A stretch of DNA of 6,710 bases, taken from Fimbriimonadaceae bacterium (GTDB lineage Bacteria > Armatimonadota > Fimbriimonadia > Fimbriimonadales > Fimbriimonadaceae). How positions within the stretch are numbered: the first letter of the stretch is position 1; the number at the start of each line of letters is the position of its first letter. The notes under the pieces are model-generated. The model was not told the DNA's origin. It saw only the letters and a program-made list of their open reading frames with translations, and made no database searches. The stretch covers positions 1 through 6,710 of the forward strand of contig JALHPH010000089.1 of assembly GCA_022842565.1 (NCBI GenBank), given 5' to 3'. Positions 1 through 6,119 of this stretch are shown in pieces. The position numbers and the translations under genes are program-made.

Positions 1-3000
1 CGCACTGCCGCAGCCGCCACTAAGGCGGGTTGGGCTGGTTCGATCACAGGTGATTCTGCCACCACCGGACTCAGGCGATAGCCGTTCGACTCTTCGGTGA
101 TCGCTGCGCCAGGCAGGCGGCCCTGCACTTCGCCGCCGTCTTCTTCGTCTTCGAAGTCAGGCGCTTGTGCCGGATCGCCCGTCGTATCGCTTCGCAGGTC
201 CTCGGGCTTCACTTGAACCAGGTCCGTTCTACCCAAGTACGAAAGCGCCAACTCTCTAAAGATGTAGTCAATGACGGAAGTTGACATCTTGATATTGTCG
301 TGCCCCATTACCGGCCCGTTTGGCTCGAAACGCGTAAAAGTAAACGCCTCGACGAACTCCTCAAGCGGCACGCCATATTGCAAACCAAGCGAAACGGCGA
401 TCGCGAAGCAGTTCATCAGCGACCGGTAAGCCGCACCCTCGCGGTGCATGTCCACGAAGATCTCGCCCAGAGTGCCGTCCGCATATTCGCCGGTTCGCAG
501 GTAGACCTTGTGGCCGCCGATGCGTGCTTTTTGGGTGTATCCCTTGCGGCGGGCGGGCATGGTGCGCCGCTTGGCCAGGTAGCGATAGACCAACTTGGTC
601 GCCGCTTGCATCACCTCGCTGCGCTCCTCCTCGGCCTGACCGTCCATCGATGCCTCCAGAATTGCCGCAGCGGCATCACTGGTGCTGCTGTTGAGCGGTT
701 GGCTCAGCTTGCTTCCGTCGCGATACAGCGCATTCGCCTTGATGCCCAGCTTCCAAGAGAGCATGTAAGCGTGCTCGATATCGCCGATCGTCGCCTCGGA
801 GGGCAGGTTGATGGTCTTGCTGATCGCACCGCTGAGGAACGGCTGGGCGGCCGCCATCATGCGGATGTGCCCCTCGTAGCTGATGAATCGCTGACCCGAG
901 CGACCGCACTTGTTTGCGCAGTCGAACACGTCGTAGTGTTCGGGGCTCAGGTGCGGGGCACCCTCGATGGTCATGGTGCCACACACGTGGTCGTTGGCCT
1001 CCATGATCTGCTGCTTGGTGAAGCCAAGCGACTCGAGCATGCTGAACGACCAGTCATTGAGCTGGTCCTCGGTGAAGCCGAGGTTTTGCTTGCAGAACTC
1101 CTCGCCCAGCGTCCACTTGTTGAAGGCGAATTGGATCTCGAAGGCGTTTTCCAAGTTCCGCTCAAGCTTCTCGAGCGCCTCAGGAGTGAATCCCTTTTCG
1201 CGCAGCGAATCGTGGTTCACGTGCGGCGCGGTGATCAGCGACTTGTGGCCCACGCAGTAGGCGATGATTTCACTGATCTGCGAGGGCGAGTACCCCAGCT
1301 TTCGGAGCGCGATCGGGACGGACTGGTTGACAATCTTGAAGTAGCCGCCGCCGGAAAGCTTCTTGAACTTCACGAGCGCGAAGTCGGGCTCGACGCCAGT
1401 GGTATCGCAGTCCATGATGAGCCCGATCGTGCCGGTGGGAGCCAGCACGGTGACCTGTGCGTTTCGATAGCCATGCGCCTCGCCGAGTCGGTCAGCACGA
1501 TCCCACGCCTCACGTGCCGCTTTCAGCAAGTCAGTCGGGCACTCGTCTGGGTCAATGCCGACCGGCGGAATGCTGAGACTCTCATACTGATCGACCTTGG
1601 CGTTATAGGCTGCCCGGCGATGATTTCGAATCACGCGCTGCATGTGCTGCGCGTTGCGGCTATAGCTCGGGAAGGCTCCGAGCTCGCTGGCCATCTCGGC
1701 GCTGGTCGCGTAGCTTTCGCCACCTAGGATGCTGGTCAGGGCGCCCGCGATGCCAAAGCCCTTCGCGCTGTCGTAGGGCACCGCCATTTGCATGAGCAAC
1801 GCGCCTAGATTCGCGTAGCCAAGGCCGAGTGTGCGGAAATCGTAGCTCAGCTGGGCAATCTCCTTGCTCGGGAACTGCGCCATCAACACGCTGATTTCCA
1901 GGACGATTGTCCAGAGTCGCACAGCGTGCTTGTAGCCCTCGATGTCGAAATGCCCGGTCTCGGCATCATAGAACTGCACCAAGTTGATGCTTGCTAGGTT
2001 ACAAGCGGTGTCGTCCAGGAACATGTATTCGCTGCACGGATTGCTCGCGTTGATCCGGCCATCCTCGGGGCAAGTGTGCCACTCGTTGATCGTCGTGTCG
2101 TACTGCGTTCCGGGGTCTGCACTTTGCCAGGCCGCCTCGCAAATCTGATCCCAAAGATCGCGCGCACGCAGTTTCTTGGTCACCTTGCGATCGGTTCGAT
2201 TGGTGAGGTCCCACTCGCGGTCGTTCTCGACTGCGTACAGGAACGCGTTGCTCAGCCGAACCGAGTTGTTGCTGTTCTGGCCGCTCACGGTGGCATAAGC
2301 CTCGCTCTCATAGCCAGTATCGAAGACCGGGAATTCAACACCCTTGACGCCGTTTTCGGCAAGCTGAATAGCCCGTTGAACATAGTTCGGGCTAATGCTA
2401 TCGAGCTTGGCTTCGGCAATCGCATTGCGCAGGGCAGGGTTCTTACGCGGGTTGAAGGCATCGCCGGCTTCCCCACCCACGAAGTTGTGGCACGCCGCGA
2501 TCACCGCGTTCACATGGCGGTTGTTCAGCGCCGAGCCCGTCACGAGCGCCGCCACCTTCATTTCTTCGCGAACCTTCCAGTTCACAAACGCTTCGATATC
2601 CGGGTGATCCACATCGAGGCAGACCATCTTGGCCGCCCGGCGAGTAGTACCGCCGCTCTTGATGGCCCCCGCGCTGCGGTCGCCCACGCGCAGAAAGCTC
2701 ATGAGGCCGCTCGATTTGCCGCCGCCGCTCAGCGTCTCGCTCTCGGCGCGGATTTGCGAAAAGTTCGTACCTACCCCGCTGCCGTACTTGAAGATGCGGG
2801 CCTCGCGGGTCCAGAGGTCCATGATGCCGCCCTCGTTCACGAGGTCGTCCTTTACGCCGAGGATGAAACAGGCGTGGGGTTGCGGCCGCTCATAGGCATT
2901 TTTGCTCTTGGTCAGCTTGTGGGTATCGGGGTCCACATAAGAGTGCCCCTGAGCGCTGCCGGTGATGCCATAAGCAAAGTGAAGGCCGGTATTAAACCAC

Positions 3001-3380
3001 TGAGGGCTGTTCGGAGCGGCCATTTGCTTGGCCAGCATGAAGCTCAGTTCGTCATAAAATGCCTGGGCATCGGCTTCGGAATCAAAGTAACCGTAACGCT
3101 CGCCCCAGTGTCGCCAGCAGCCGGCGAGTCGGTGAAACACCTGGCGGCTGTCCGTTTCCGCTCCCATGCTGCCATCCGGCTGAGGCACGCCCGCTTTGCG
3201 GAAATACTTCTGGGCTAGGATGTCGGTGGCCACTTGCGACCAACCGCTCGGCACCATCACGTTCTCCATCAGAAAAACTGTGCTGCCATCCGGGTTGCGG
3301 ATCTCACTGCGCCTTGCCTCGAAGGCGATTCCGGTCAGGGCATCATGCCCCTCTTTCGTAAAATATCTTGCGATTTTCAT
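1..3380 (-). CDS. nrdJ: Adenosylcobalamin-dependent (class II) ribonucleotide reductase NrdJ, partial (C-terminus beyond left edge)
   Basis: This enzyme reduces ribonucleotides to deoxyribonucleotides in the cytoplasm, using adenosylcobalamin instead of an oxygen-made tyrosyl radical to generate the active-site thiyl radical. I translated the minus strand from the ATG at 3380 and the frame stays open for 1126 residues to the window edge. The N-terminus ([11 protein letters not shown], then SEIRNPDGS and [14 protein letters not shown]) is typical of the long NrdJ family and has no N-terminal ATP-cone. Catalytic residues are visible: C171 (PHACFIL) and C460 ([10 protein letters not shown]) as the reducible pair, and N447, C449 and E451 in NPCSEY as the thiyl-radical site. 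The spacing of 11 residues between C449 and C460 matches characterised class II enzymes. A phosphate-binding PTGTIG begins at residue 648, followed by MDCDTTG. The conserved C-terminal block [20 protein letters not shown] lies near residue 987. An acidic linker (about 1073-1081) and an Ala/Pro-rich stretch follow. Family members usually end in a cysteine-rich zinc-binding tail, which must lie outside the window. The gene sits 42 bp downstream of nrdR. No frameshift was seen. Confidence 0.97.
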   Translation of the reverse strand, partial: MKIARYFTKEGHDALTGIAFEARRSEIRNPDGSTVFLMENVMVPSGWSQVATDILAQKYFRKAGVPQPDGSMGAETDSRQVFHRLAGCWRHWGERYGYFDSEADAQAFYDELSFMLAKQMAAPNSPQWFNTGLHFAYGITGSAQGHSYVDPDTHKLTKSKNAYERPQPHACFILGVKDDLVNEGGIMDLWTREARIFKYGSGVGTNFSQIRAESETLSGGGKSSGLMSFLRVGDRSAGAIKSGGTTRRAAKMVCLDVDHPDIEAFVNWKVREEMKVAALVTGSALNNRHVNAVIAACHNFVGGEAGDAFNPRKNPALRNAIAEAKLDSISPNYVQRAIQLAENGVKGVEFPVFDTGYESEAYATVSGQNSNNSVRLSNAFLYAVENDREWDLTNRTDRKVTKKLRARDLWDQICEAAWQSADPGTQYDTTINEWHTCPEDGRINASNPCSEYMFLDDTACNLASINLVQFYDAETGHFDIEGYKHAVRLWTIVLEISVLMAQFPSKEIAQLSYDFRTLGLGYANLGALLMQMAVPYDSAKGFGIAGALTSILGGESYATSAEMASELGAFPSYSRNAQHMQRVIRNHRRAAYNAKVDQYESLSIPPVGIDPDECPTDLLKAAREAWDRADRLGEAHGYRNAQVTVLAPTGTIGLIMDCDTTGVEPDFALVKFKKLSGGGYFKIVNQSVPIALRKLGYSPSQISEIIAYCVGHKSLITAPHVNHDSLREKGFTPEALEKLERNLENAFEIQFAFNKWTLGEEFCKQNLGFTEDQLNDWSFSMLESLGFTKQQIMEANDHVCGTMTIEGAPHLSPEHYDVFDCANKCGRSGQRFISYEGHIRMMAAAQPFLSGAISKTINLPSEATIGDIEHAYMLSWKLGIKANALYRDGSKLSQPLNSSTSDAAAAILEASMDGQAEEERSEVMQAATKLVYRYLAKRRTMPARRKGYTQKARIGGHKVYLRTGEYADGTLGEIFVDMHREGAAYRSLMNCFAIAVSLGLQYGVPLEEFVEAFTFTRFEPNGPVMGHDNIKMSTSVIDYIFRELALSYLGRTDLVQVKPEDLRSDTTGDPAQAPDFEDEEDGGEVQGRLPGAAITEESNGYRLSPVVAESPVIEPAQPALVAAAAV

Positions 3381-3422
3381 CCTGCTTTCTTCGCTTCCTA
3401 TTGAATTTTAGTATCCTTGTGT

Positions 3423-3884
3423 CTACATTACCATGAGCGAGCCCAGTTCGCGCACTCGTTGCGCAAACTCCTCTGGGCTCTCGAATTGCTCGTAGACACT
3501 GGCGAATCGAACGTAAGCCACGCCATCCAGCGCCAAAAGACACTGCATCACCCGCTTTCCGACTTCGCTAGAGGCCACCTCGGCCTCGCCCCGGTCGTGG
3601 AGATCGCGTTCGATCCGCTGGGCATGCTCGACTAAGCACCCGTGCGAAACGGGCCTTTTTCGGCAAGCGAGCACCATGCCCGCCAGCAATTTTTCGCGGC
3701 TAAACTCCTCGCGCGTCCCGTCCCGCTTCACCAGATAAAGTCTCTGTCGTTCGACTTCTTCAAAGGTGGTGAATCGCCTTTGGCATGCGTCACATTCGCG
3801 CCGACGTCGAACAGCCTCGCCGGCTCGCGCATCGCGCGATTCCAGGACTTTGCTGCTTTCGGTAGCACAGTAGGGGCACTTCAT
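3423..3884 (-). CDS. nrdR: Transcriptional repressor NrdR (ribonucleotide reductase regulator)
   Basis: NrdR is the nucleotide-sensing repressor of ribonucleotide reductase genes. It binds DNA through an N-terminal zinc ribbon and senses ATP/dATP through an ATP-cone. From the ATG at 3884 the product is 153 residues, the usual family length. Zinc ligands are C3, C6, C31 and C34 (MKCPYC and ECDACQRRFTTFE). The ATP-cone begins near residue 50 (LVKRDGTREEFSREKLLAGM) and ends in the signature LDGVAYVRFASVYEQF. A GTG at 3902 would add six residues, but the family starts at MKCPYC, and the GTG overlaps a probable NrdR box and -10 element, so I chose 3884. No clear Shine-Dalgarno precedes it. The gene lies immediately upstream of nrdJ on the same strand, so it probably controls both its own transcription and that of nrdJ. 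Confidence 0.96.
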   Translation of the reverse strand: MKCPYCATESSKVLESRDARAGEAVRRRRECDACQRRFTTFEEVERQRLYLVKRDGTREEFSREKLLAGMVLACRKRPVSHGCLVEHAQRIERDLHDRGEAEVASSEVGKRVMQCLLALDGVAYVRFASVYEQFESPEEFAQRVRELGSLMVM

Positions 3885-3898
3885 GGGGTCTGGACCAG

Positions 3899-3914
3899 GC
3901 ACTATACCTAGGGT
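3899..3914 (-). promoter_or_regulatory. NrdR box 1 (proximal), upstream of nrdR
   Basis: GCACTATACCTAGGGT matches 12 of 16 positions of the NrdR-box palindrome as I recall it (ACACWATATATWGTGT), including both half-site cores CACTATA and TAG-GT. It lies 15 bp upstream of the nrdR ATG and covers the candidate -10 hexamer TATAGT (minus strand, 3901-3906), so NrdR binding would block RNA polymerase. A second, weaker copy lies 32 bp further upstream. The consensus is from memory, and operator function is inferred from position and spacing. Confidence 0.72.
3901..3906 (-). promoter_or_regulatory. Candidate -10 element of the nrdR-nrdJ promoter
   Basis: On the minus strand TATAGT differs from TATAAT at one position. 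A start of transcription about 7 bases downstream would leave a leader of only about 10 bases before the ATG at 3884. The hexamer 17 bases upstream (GTGTCT) is a poor -35, so the promoter may rely on other contacts. The overlap with NrdR box 1 fits repression by NrdR. Confidence 0.4.
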
Positions 3915-3930
3915 GTCATCTTAAGACACG

Positions 3931-3946
3931 ACGCTACAGACGGTGC
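3931..3946 (-). promoter_or_regulatory. NrdR box 2 (distal), upstream of nrdR
   Basis: ACGCTACAGACGGTGC matches 10 of 16 positions of the NrdR-box palindrome and keeps the outer AC and GTG and the inner CTA. Alone it would be unconvincing. Its start is exactly 32 bp from that of the stronger box (16 bp between the boxes). Tandem NrdR boxes about three helical turns apart are the known arrangement in NrdR-controlled promoters, so the pair is much more persuasive than either site by itself. Confidence 0.55.
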
Positions 3947-3959
3947 CCGTTCAATATTC

Positions 3960-4034
3960 GGTGCACTTTTTTTGCAACATTTTGCCCACCGTTTTTTGCA
4001 CCAGATTTGTATAGCTTTTCCACCGCTTTTGCAC
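3960..4034 (+). repeat. T-tract/GCA repeats in the leader region of the HD-domain gene
   Basis: CCACCGTTTTTTGCAC (3986-4001) recurs with one substitution and one deletion as CCACCGCTTTTGCAC (4020-4034), 34 bp downstream. A looser third copy (a CAC, seven T residues, then GCAAC) lies at 3963-3977. All share a run of T ending in GCA. They fill most of the 179-bp gap between the divergent nrdR and HD-domain genes. A weak -10-like TATAGC lies between the two good copies at 4010-4015, without a convincing -35. They could be binding sites, curved DNA or chance low-complexity sequence. Confidence 0.4.
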
Positions 4035-4063
4035 TTCGCTTGGATGCGCCAAACTGGAATAAA

Positions 4064-4630
4064 ATGAACACCGAAAAGCTTGAAAAAGCCGTGGCGATGG
4101 CCACGAGCGCACACGCCAGGCAATGGCGAGATGGCGAAAGCGCCCTTCCCTACATCAGTCACCCGATGGACGTGATGAACCGCCTACGCTACGTGGGCGG
4201 CGTCACCGATGCCGACCTGCTGGCGGCTGGCGTCCTTCATGATGTGCTGGAGGAAACGACTCTTTCAGCAGAGGAAATTGAAGCTGAACTCGGAGAACGC
4301 GTGCGGGACTTGGTCCAGAGCGTGACGCGGCGCGAGCCCTCTGAGGAGGAAACAGCAGGGCTGACCAAACAAGAAATCTGGGACCTGCGGTCTTCGATCC
4401 TGCTGGCCGAAATCGCTGAGATGGACGCTGAATCACACCTGATAAAACTGGCCGACCGGGCCAGCAACATGCAAGCAGCACTGGTCACTCGCCCGCTTCC
4501 TAAGCTCAAGCGCTACCAGAGCCAAACCACCAAGATGCTGAAGCTCATCCCGCGCGAAGTGAATGAGGCATTGTGGTACGCCGTGATGGCGCTCAACAAG
4601 CTTGCCGCAAAAAGACTATGCGATGCGTAA
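4064..4630 (+). CDS. HD-domain phosphohydrolase, SpoT/MESH1-like (probable small alarmone hydrolase)
   Basis: The 188-residue product is a single HD domain of the RelA/SpoT hydrolase type, the size of stand-alone MESH1-like enzymes that remove the 3'-pyrophosphate from (p)ppGpp. Metal-binding residues are in the expected order: H33 (PYISHPMDV), H59-D60 (GVLHDVLEET) and D131 (LIKLADRASNM). The entry motif AHARQWRDGESALPYISHP matches the family. There is no synthetase, TGS or ACT domain, so it would act only as a hydrolase. The motif usually written HDxxED here reads HDVLEE: E63 is kept, but the following Asp is Glu (E64). I start at the ATG at 4064. The frame is open upstream to another ATG at 4007, but those 19 residues do not resemble the family. 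The Shine-Dalgarno is weak. The stop codon overlaps or abuts the msrA start, so the two genes are probably co-transcribed. The exact substrate is not proven by sequence, as some relatives hydrolyse other nucleotides. Confidence 0.88.
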   Translation: MNTEKLEKAVAMATSAHARQWRDGESALPYISHPMDVMNRLRYVGGVTDADLLAAGVLHDVLEETTLSAEEIEAELGERVRDLVQSVTRREPSEEETAGLTKQEIWDLRSSILLAEIAEMDAESHLIKLADRASNMQAALVTRPLPKLKRYQSQTTKMLKLIPREVNEALWYAVMALNKLAAKRLCDA

Positions 4631-5340
4631 GGAATGATATGGCTGGATCCACGGTTCTATTCACTGCTTTCTTAGCGACGACTTTTTTGGCAGGGTGCGA
4701 GCTTCCGTCATCCGCCAGCATGGCGCCGCCCAAAGCCATGCCAAGTCAACTGACCAAACCCGCTGACAAGGTGACCGGCAAAACCGAGTCGCTCGTCGTT
4801 GCTGGCGGATGTTTTTGGTGCGTCGAGGCCCAACTCGAAATGGTGAAAGGGGTGAAGGAAGTGATCAGCGGCTATGCTGGTGGCTCGATGAAGGACCCCA
4901 CCTACACGGCCGTCATGACTGGCAAGACCGGCCACGCCGAGGCGGTTCAGGTCCACTTCGATCCGGGCGTGATCTCACGAGCGAACCTGCTGCGTGTGTT
5001 TTTCGTAGCGCACGATCCCACCCAGCTGAACCGACAAGGGCCCGACACGGGCACCCAGTATCGCAGCGCGATCTTCTACTCGACGCCTGCCGAGAAAACC
5101 CTGGCTCAATCAATCAAGGACGAGATTGCTAATGAGAAGCTATATGATTCTGCCATCGTAACTACTCTGGAGAGCCTAGACAAGTTCTATCGCGCCGAGG
5201 AATATCACCAAGATTACTTCGCAAAGTTTAACAAAGCTACGCCCGAAGAGCAAGCGAAGATGAATGGCGGCTACTGCAGCTACATCGTTGCCCCGAAAGT
5301 AGAAGCCTTTCGGGACAAACTTGCCGATTTGCTCAAGTAA
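4618..5340 (+). CDS. msrA: Peptide-methionine (S)-S-oxide reductase MsrA, lipoprotein form
   Basis: MsrA reduces methionine-S-sulfoxide in oxidised proteins. With the start at 4618 the product is 240 residues. It has a lipoprotein signal peptide with arginines at 2 and 5, a hydrophobic core, and lipobox LAGC with the lipidated cysteine at C27. A Ser/Pro/Lys-rich linker leads into the catalytic domain. Catalytic C65 is in GGCFWCVE, followed by [44 protein letters not shown] and a C-terminal resolving cysteine, C220 ([11 protein letters not shown]). This supports an enzyme tethered to the outside of a membrane, repairing envelope proteins. The alternative ATG at 4639 has a better Shine-Dalgarno (AAGGA, 5 bases upstream) and still gives a lipobox, but loses the positively charged N-terminus. 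With the 4618 start the gene overlaps the HD-domain gene by 13 bases. With 4639 it starts 8 bases after that stop. Family assignment is secure; the start is uncertain. Confidence 0.95.
   Translation: MRCVRNDMAGSTVLFTAFLATTFLAGCELPSSASMAPPKAMPSQLTKPADKVTGKTESLVVAGGCFWCVEAQLEMVKGVKEVISGYAGGSMKDPTYTAVMTGKTGHAEAVQVHFDPGVISRANLLRVFFVAHDPTQLNRQGPDTGTQYRSAIFYSTPAEKTLAQSIKDEIANEKLYDSAIVTTLESLDKFYRAEEYHQDYFAKFNKATPEEQAKMNGGYCSYIVAPKVEAFRDKLADLLK
5292..5314. repeat. Perfect 8-bp hairpin inside the 3' end of msrA
   Basis: CCCGAAAG (5292-5299) and CTTTCGGG (5307-5314) form a perfect 8-bp stem with a 7-base loop. It lies inside the last codons of msrA, 26 bases before its stop. No T-run follows on either strand, so it is not a standard intrinsic terminator. 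Since msrA and the converging amidase gene have no spacer, it could slow polymerase or protect the transcript end. Confidence 0.4.
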
Positions 5341-6015
5341 TCAAAGGCTGGTCGGCTTGCGACCGTGCTGAATCCATAGCTTGGTCTTGGCGACGCCGAA
5401 TTTGCGCTCGTCTTTGTAGCGACCGTTGCTGGCGTTTACCCACGCTTCGGCGGCTGCGAGGAGTTCTTCCTCAGAGGGTCGCAGGTAAGCCAAACCGATT
5501 TCACCTGTGATGTAGTTCGGATCAAAACCGAGCGGGTCGTGTCTGTTCCAGATCTGAATGTCGTAGTGTGTAGTCACGTACTTCAGGCTTGGAAATTCTT
5601 GTTTTAACTGCTTGATGAGTTCCAAGCAAGCGGCGCGCTGTTTGGCCGTGCGTGGCTCCGAACCGTCGCTCATATTGGCGATACTGATTCCGATTGCGCG
5701 ATCATTGATGCTCCGTTTGCTGGGAGCAATTTTGACGGTACTGCCCACATGGTTCGTCCTACTGGCTGGCGGCGCAGTTTGCCAAACGTGCCCGTCCCAC
5801 TTTGCATCGCGCCAGGCAGCGATCGATGGCCACGGCCGGTCGATGATGAAATGGTAGCCCGTTCCCTTCGAAATGCCCCATTCGTAGCTGGACCAACCGG
5901 TCGCGCCGGCGGTTTCATGGAGGACGATGAGATCGGGCGGCGCGGACCGGGCCGAGTTTTTGATCCAAGCAGCACCAGCACGATGCGACTGAACGGGTGT
6001 GATTTGGAGAGCCAT
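5341..6015 (-). CDS. N-acetylmuramoyl-L-alanine amidase domain protein (Amidase_2/PGRP fold)
   Basis: The 224-residue product resembles the AmpD/T7-lysozyme/PGRP family of zinc amidases that cut the bond between N-acetylmuramic acid and L-alanine in peptidoglycan. Likely zinc ligands are H33 (IVLHETAG), H150 (VTTHYDIQ) and D160 (RHDPLGFD). The 10-residue spacing of the last two equals that of AmpD. YHFIID (residues 54-59) and IGISIAN (108-114) fit the core strands. At the position of AmpD's catalytic Glu (IGIE) there is Ser111, and AmpD's Lys in RKxD is replaced by Arg158. There is no signal peptide or membrane segment, so the product is cytoplasmic (cell-wall recycling) or leaves by lysis or another route (endolysin-like). 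About 50 C-terminal residues are not recognised. The start at 6015 is fixed by an in-frame stop 9 bases upstream. There is no Shine-Dalgarno, and the promoter may give a nearly leaderless transcript. The gene converges on msrA with no intergenic base. Activity is less certain than fold. Confidence 0.85.
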   Translation of the reverse strand: MALQITPVQSHRAGAAWIKNSARSAPPDLIVLHETAGATGWSSYEWGISKGTGYHFIIDRPWPSIAAWRDAKWDGHVWQTAPPASRTNHVGSTVKIAPSKRSINDRAIGISIANMSDGSEPRTAKQRAACLELIKQLKQEFPSLKYVTTHYDIQIWNRHDPLGFDPNYITGEIGLAYLRPSEEELLAAAEAWVNASNGRYKDERKFGVAKTKLWIQHGRKPTSL

Positions 6016-6024
6016 ACAGTTTCA

Positions 6025-6051
6025 ATTACACGATTTTCAGAATTTTGTCAA
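6025..6051 (-). promoter_or_regulatory. Candidate divergent promoter for the amidase gene
   Basis: On the minus strand, TTGACA (6046-6051) is followed 15 bases later by TGTAAT (6025-6030), one mismatch from TATAAT. The spacer is short. At 17 bp the hexamer is TAATTG, which is poor. Transcription would start around 6018, almost at the ATG at 6015, giving a leaderless or near-leaderless message that fits the missing Shine-Dalgarno. It is weaker than the opposite promoter. Confidence 0.45.
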
Positions 6052-6077
6052 ATACTTCACACTGCCTTGACAAAATT
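6041..6077. repeat. Perfect 11-bp inverted repeat in the divergent promoter region
   Basis: AATTTTGTCAA (6041-6051) and TTGACAAAATT (6067-6077) are exact reverse complements separated by 15 bases. Each arm holds a TTGACA pointing outwards: right for the exported-protein gene, left for the amidase gene. The arm starts are 26 bp apart, so the arms lie roughly on similar faces of the helix. The palindrome could be an operator for one regulator of both genes, or duplicated -35 elements. The repeat is directly visible; the operator role is inferred. Confidence 0.7.
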
Positions 6078-6095
6078 GCGAGGAATCTCTATAAT
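6067..6095 (+). promoter_or_regulatory. Consensus sigma70 promoter for the exported-protein gene
   Basis: TTGACA (6067-6072) and TATAAT (6090-6095) are both perfect consensus hexamers with the ideal 17-bp spacer. Transcription would start near 6102. This leaves an 18-base leader carrying GGAG (6106-6109) before the GTG at 6120. A promoter this close to consensus is expected to be strong unless repressed. Its -35 is the right arm of the 11-bp inverted repeat. Confidence 0.85.
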
Positions 6096-6119
6096 GCGCA
6101 TCATTGGAGTGAACTCACT

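Noticed and set aside
300..1727. Long open frame of 475 codons on the plus strand
   Set aside because: It lies antisense to nrdJ, whose minus-strand translation matches class II ribonucleotide reductase throughout. The plus-strand product has no family-like pattern and reflects high-GC antisense openness.
2076..3218. Open frame of 380 codons on the plus strand
   Set aside because: Also antisense to the conserved catalytic half of nrdJ, with no recognisable motifs.
3885..3902. GTG at 3902 as the nrdR start
   Set aside because: It adds six residues (MPGPDP) before the family's conserved MKCPYC and overlaps the candidate -10 and NrdR box.
3885..4063. Possible cobalamin riboswitch before the B12-dependent reductase operon
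   Set aside because: The gap between nrdR and the divergent gene is only 179 bp, I see no B12-box sequence, and the likely leader before nrdR is about 10 bases. NrdR control explains the region better.
4060..4065. TAAAAT as a -10 element for the HD-domain gene
   Set aside because: It overlaps the ATG itself, so transcription would start inside the coding region.
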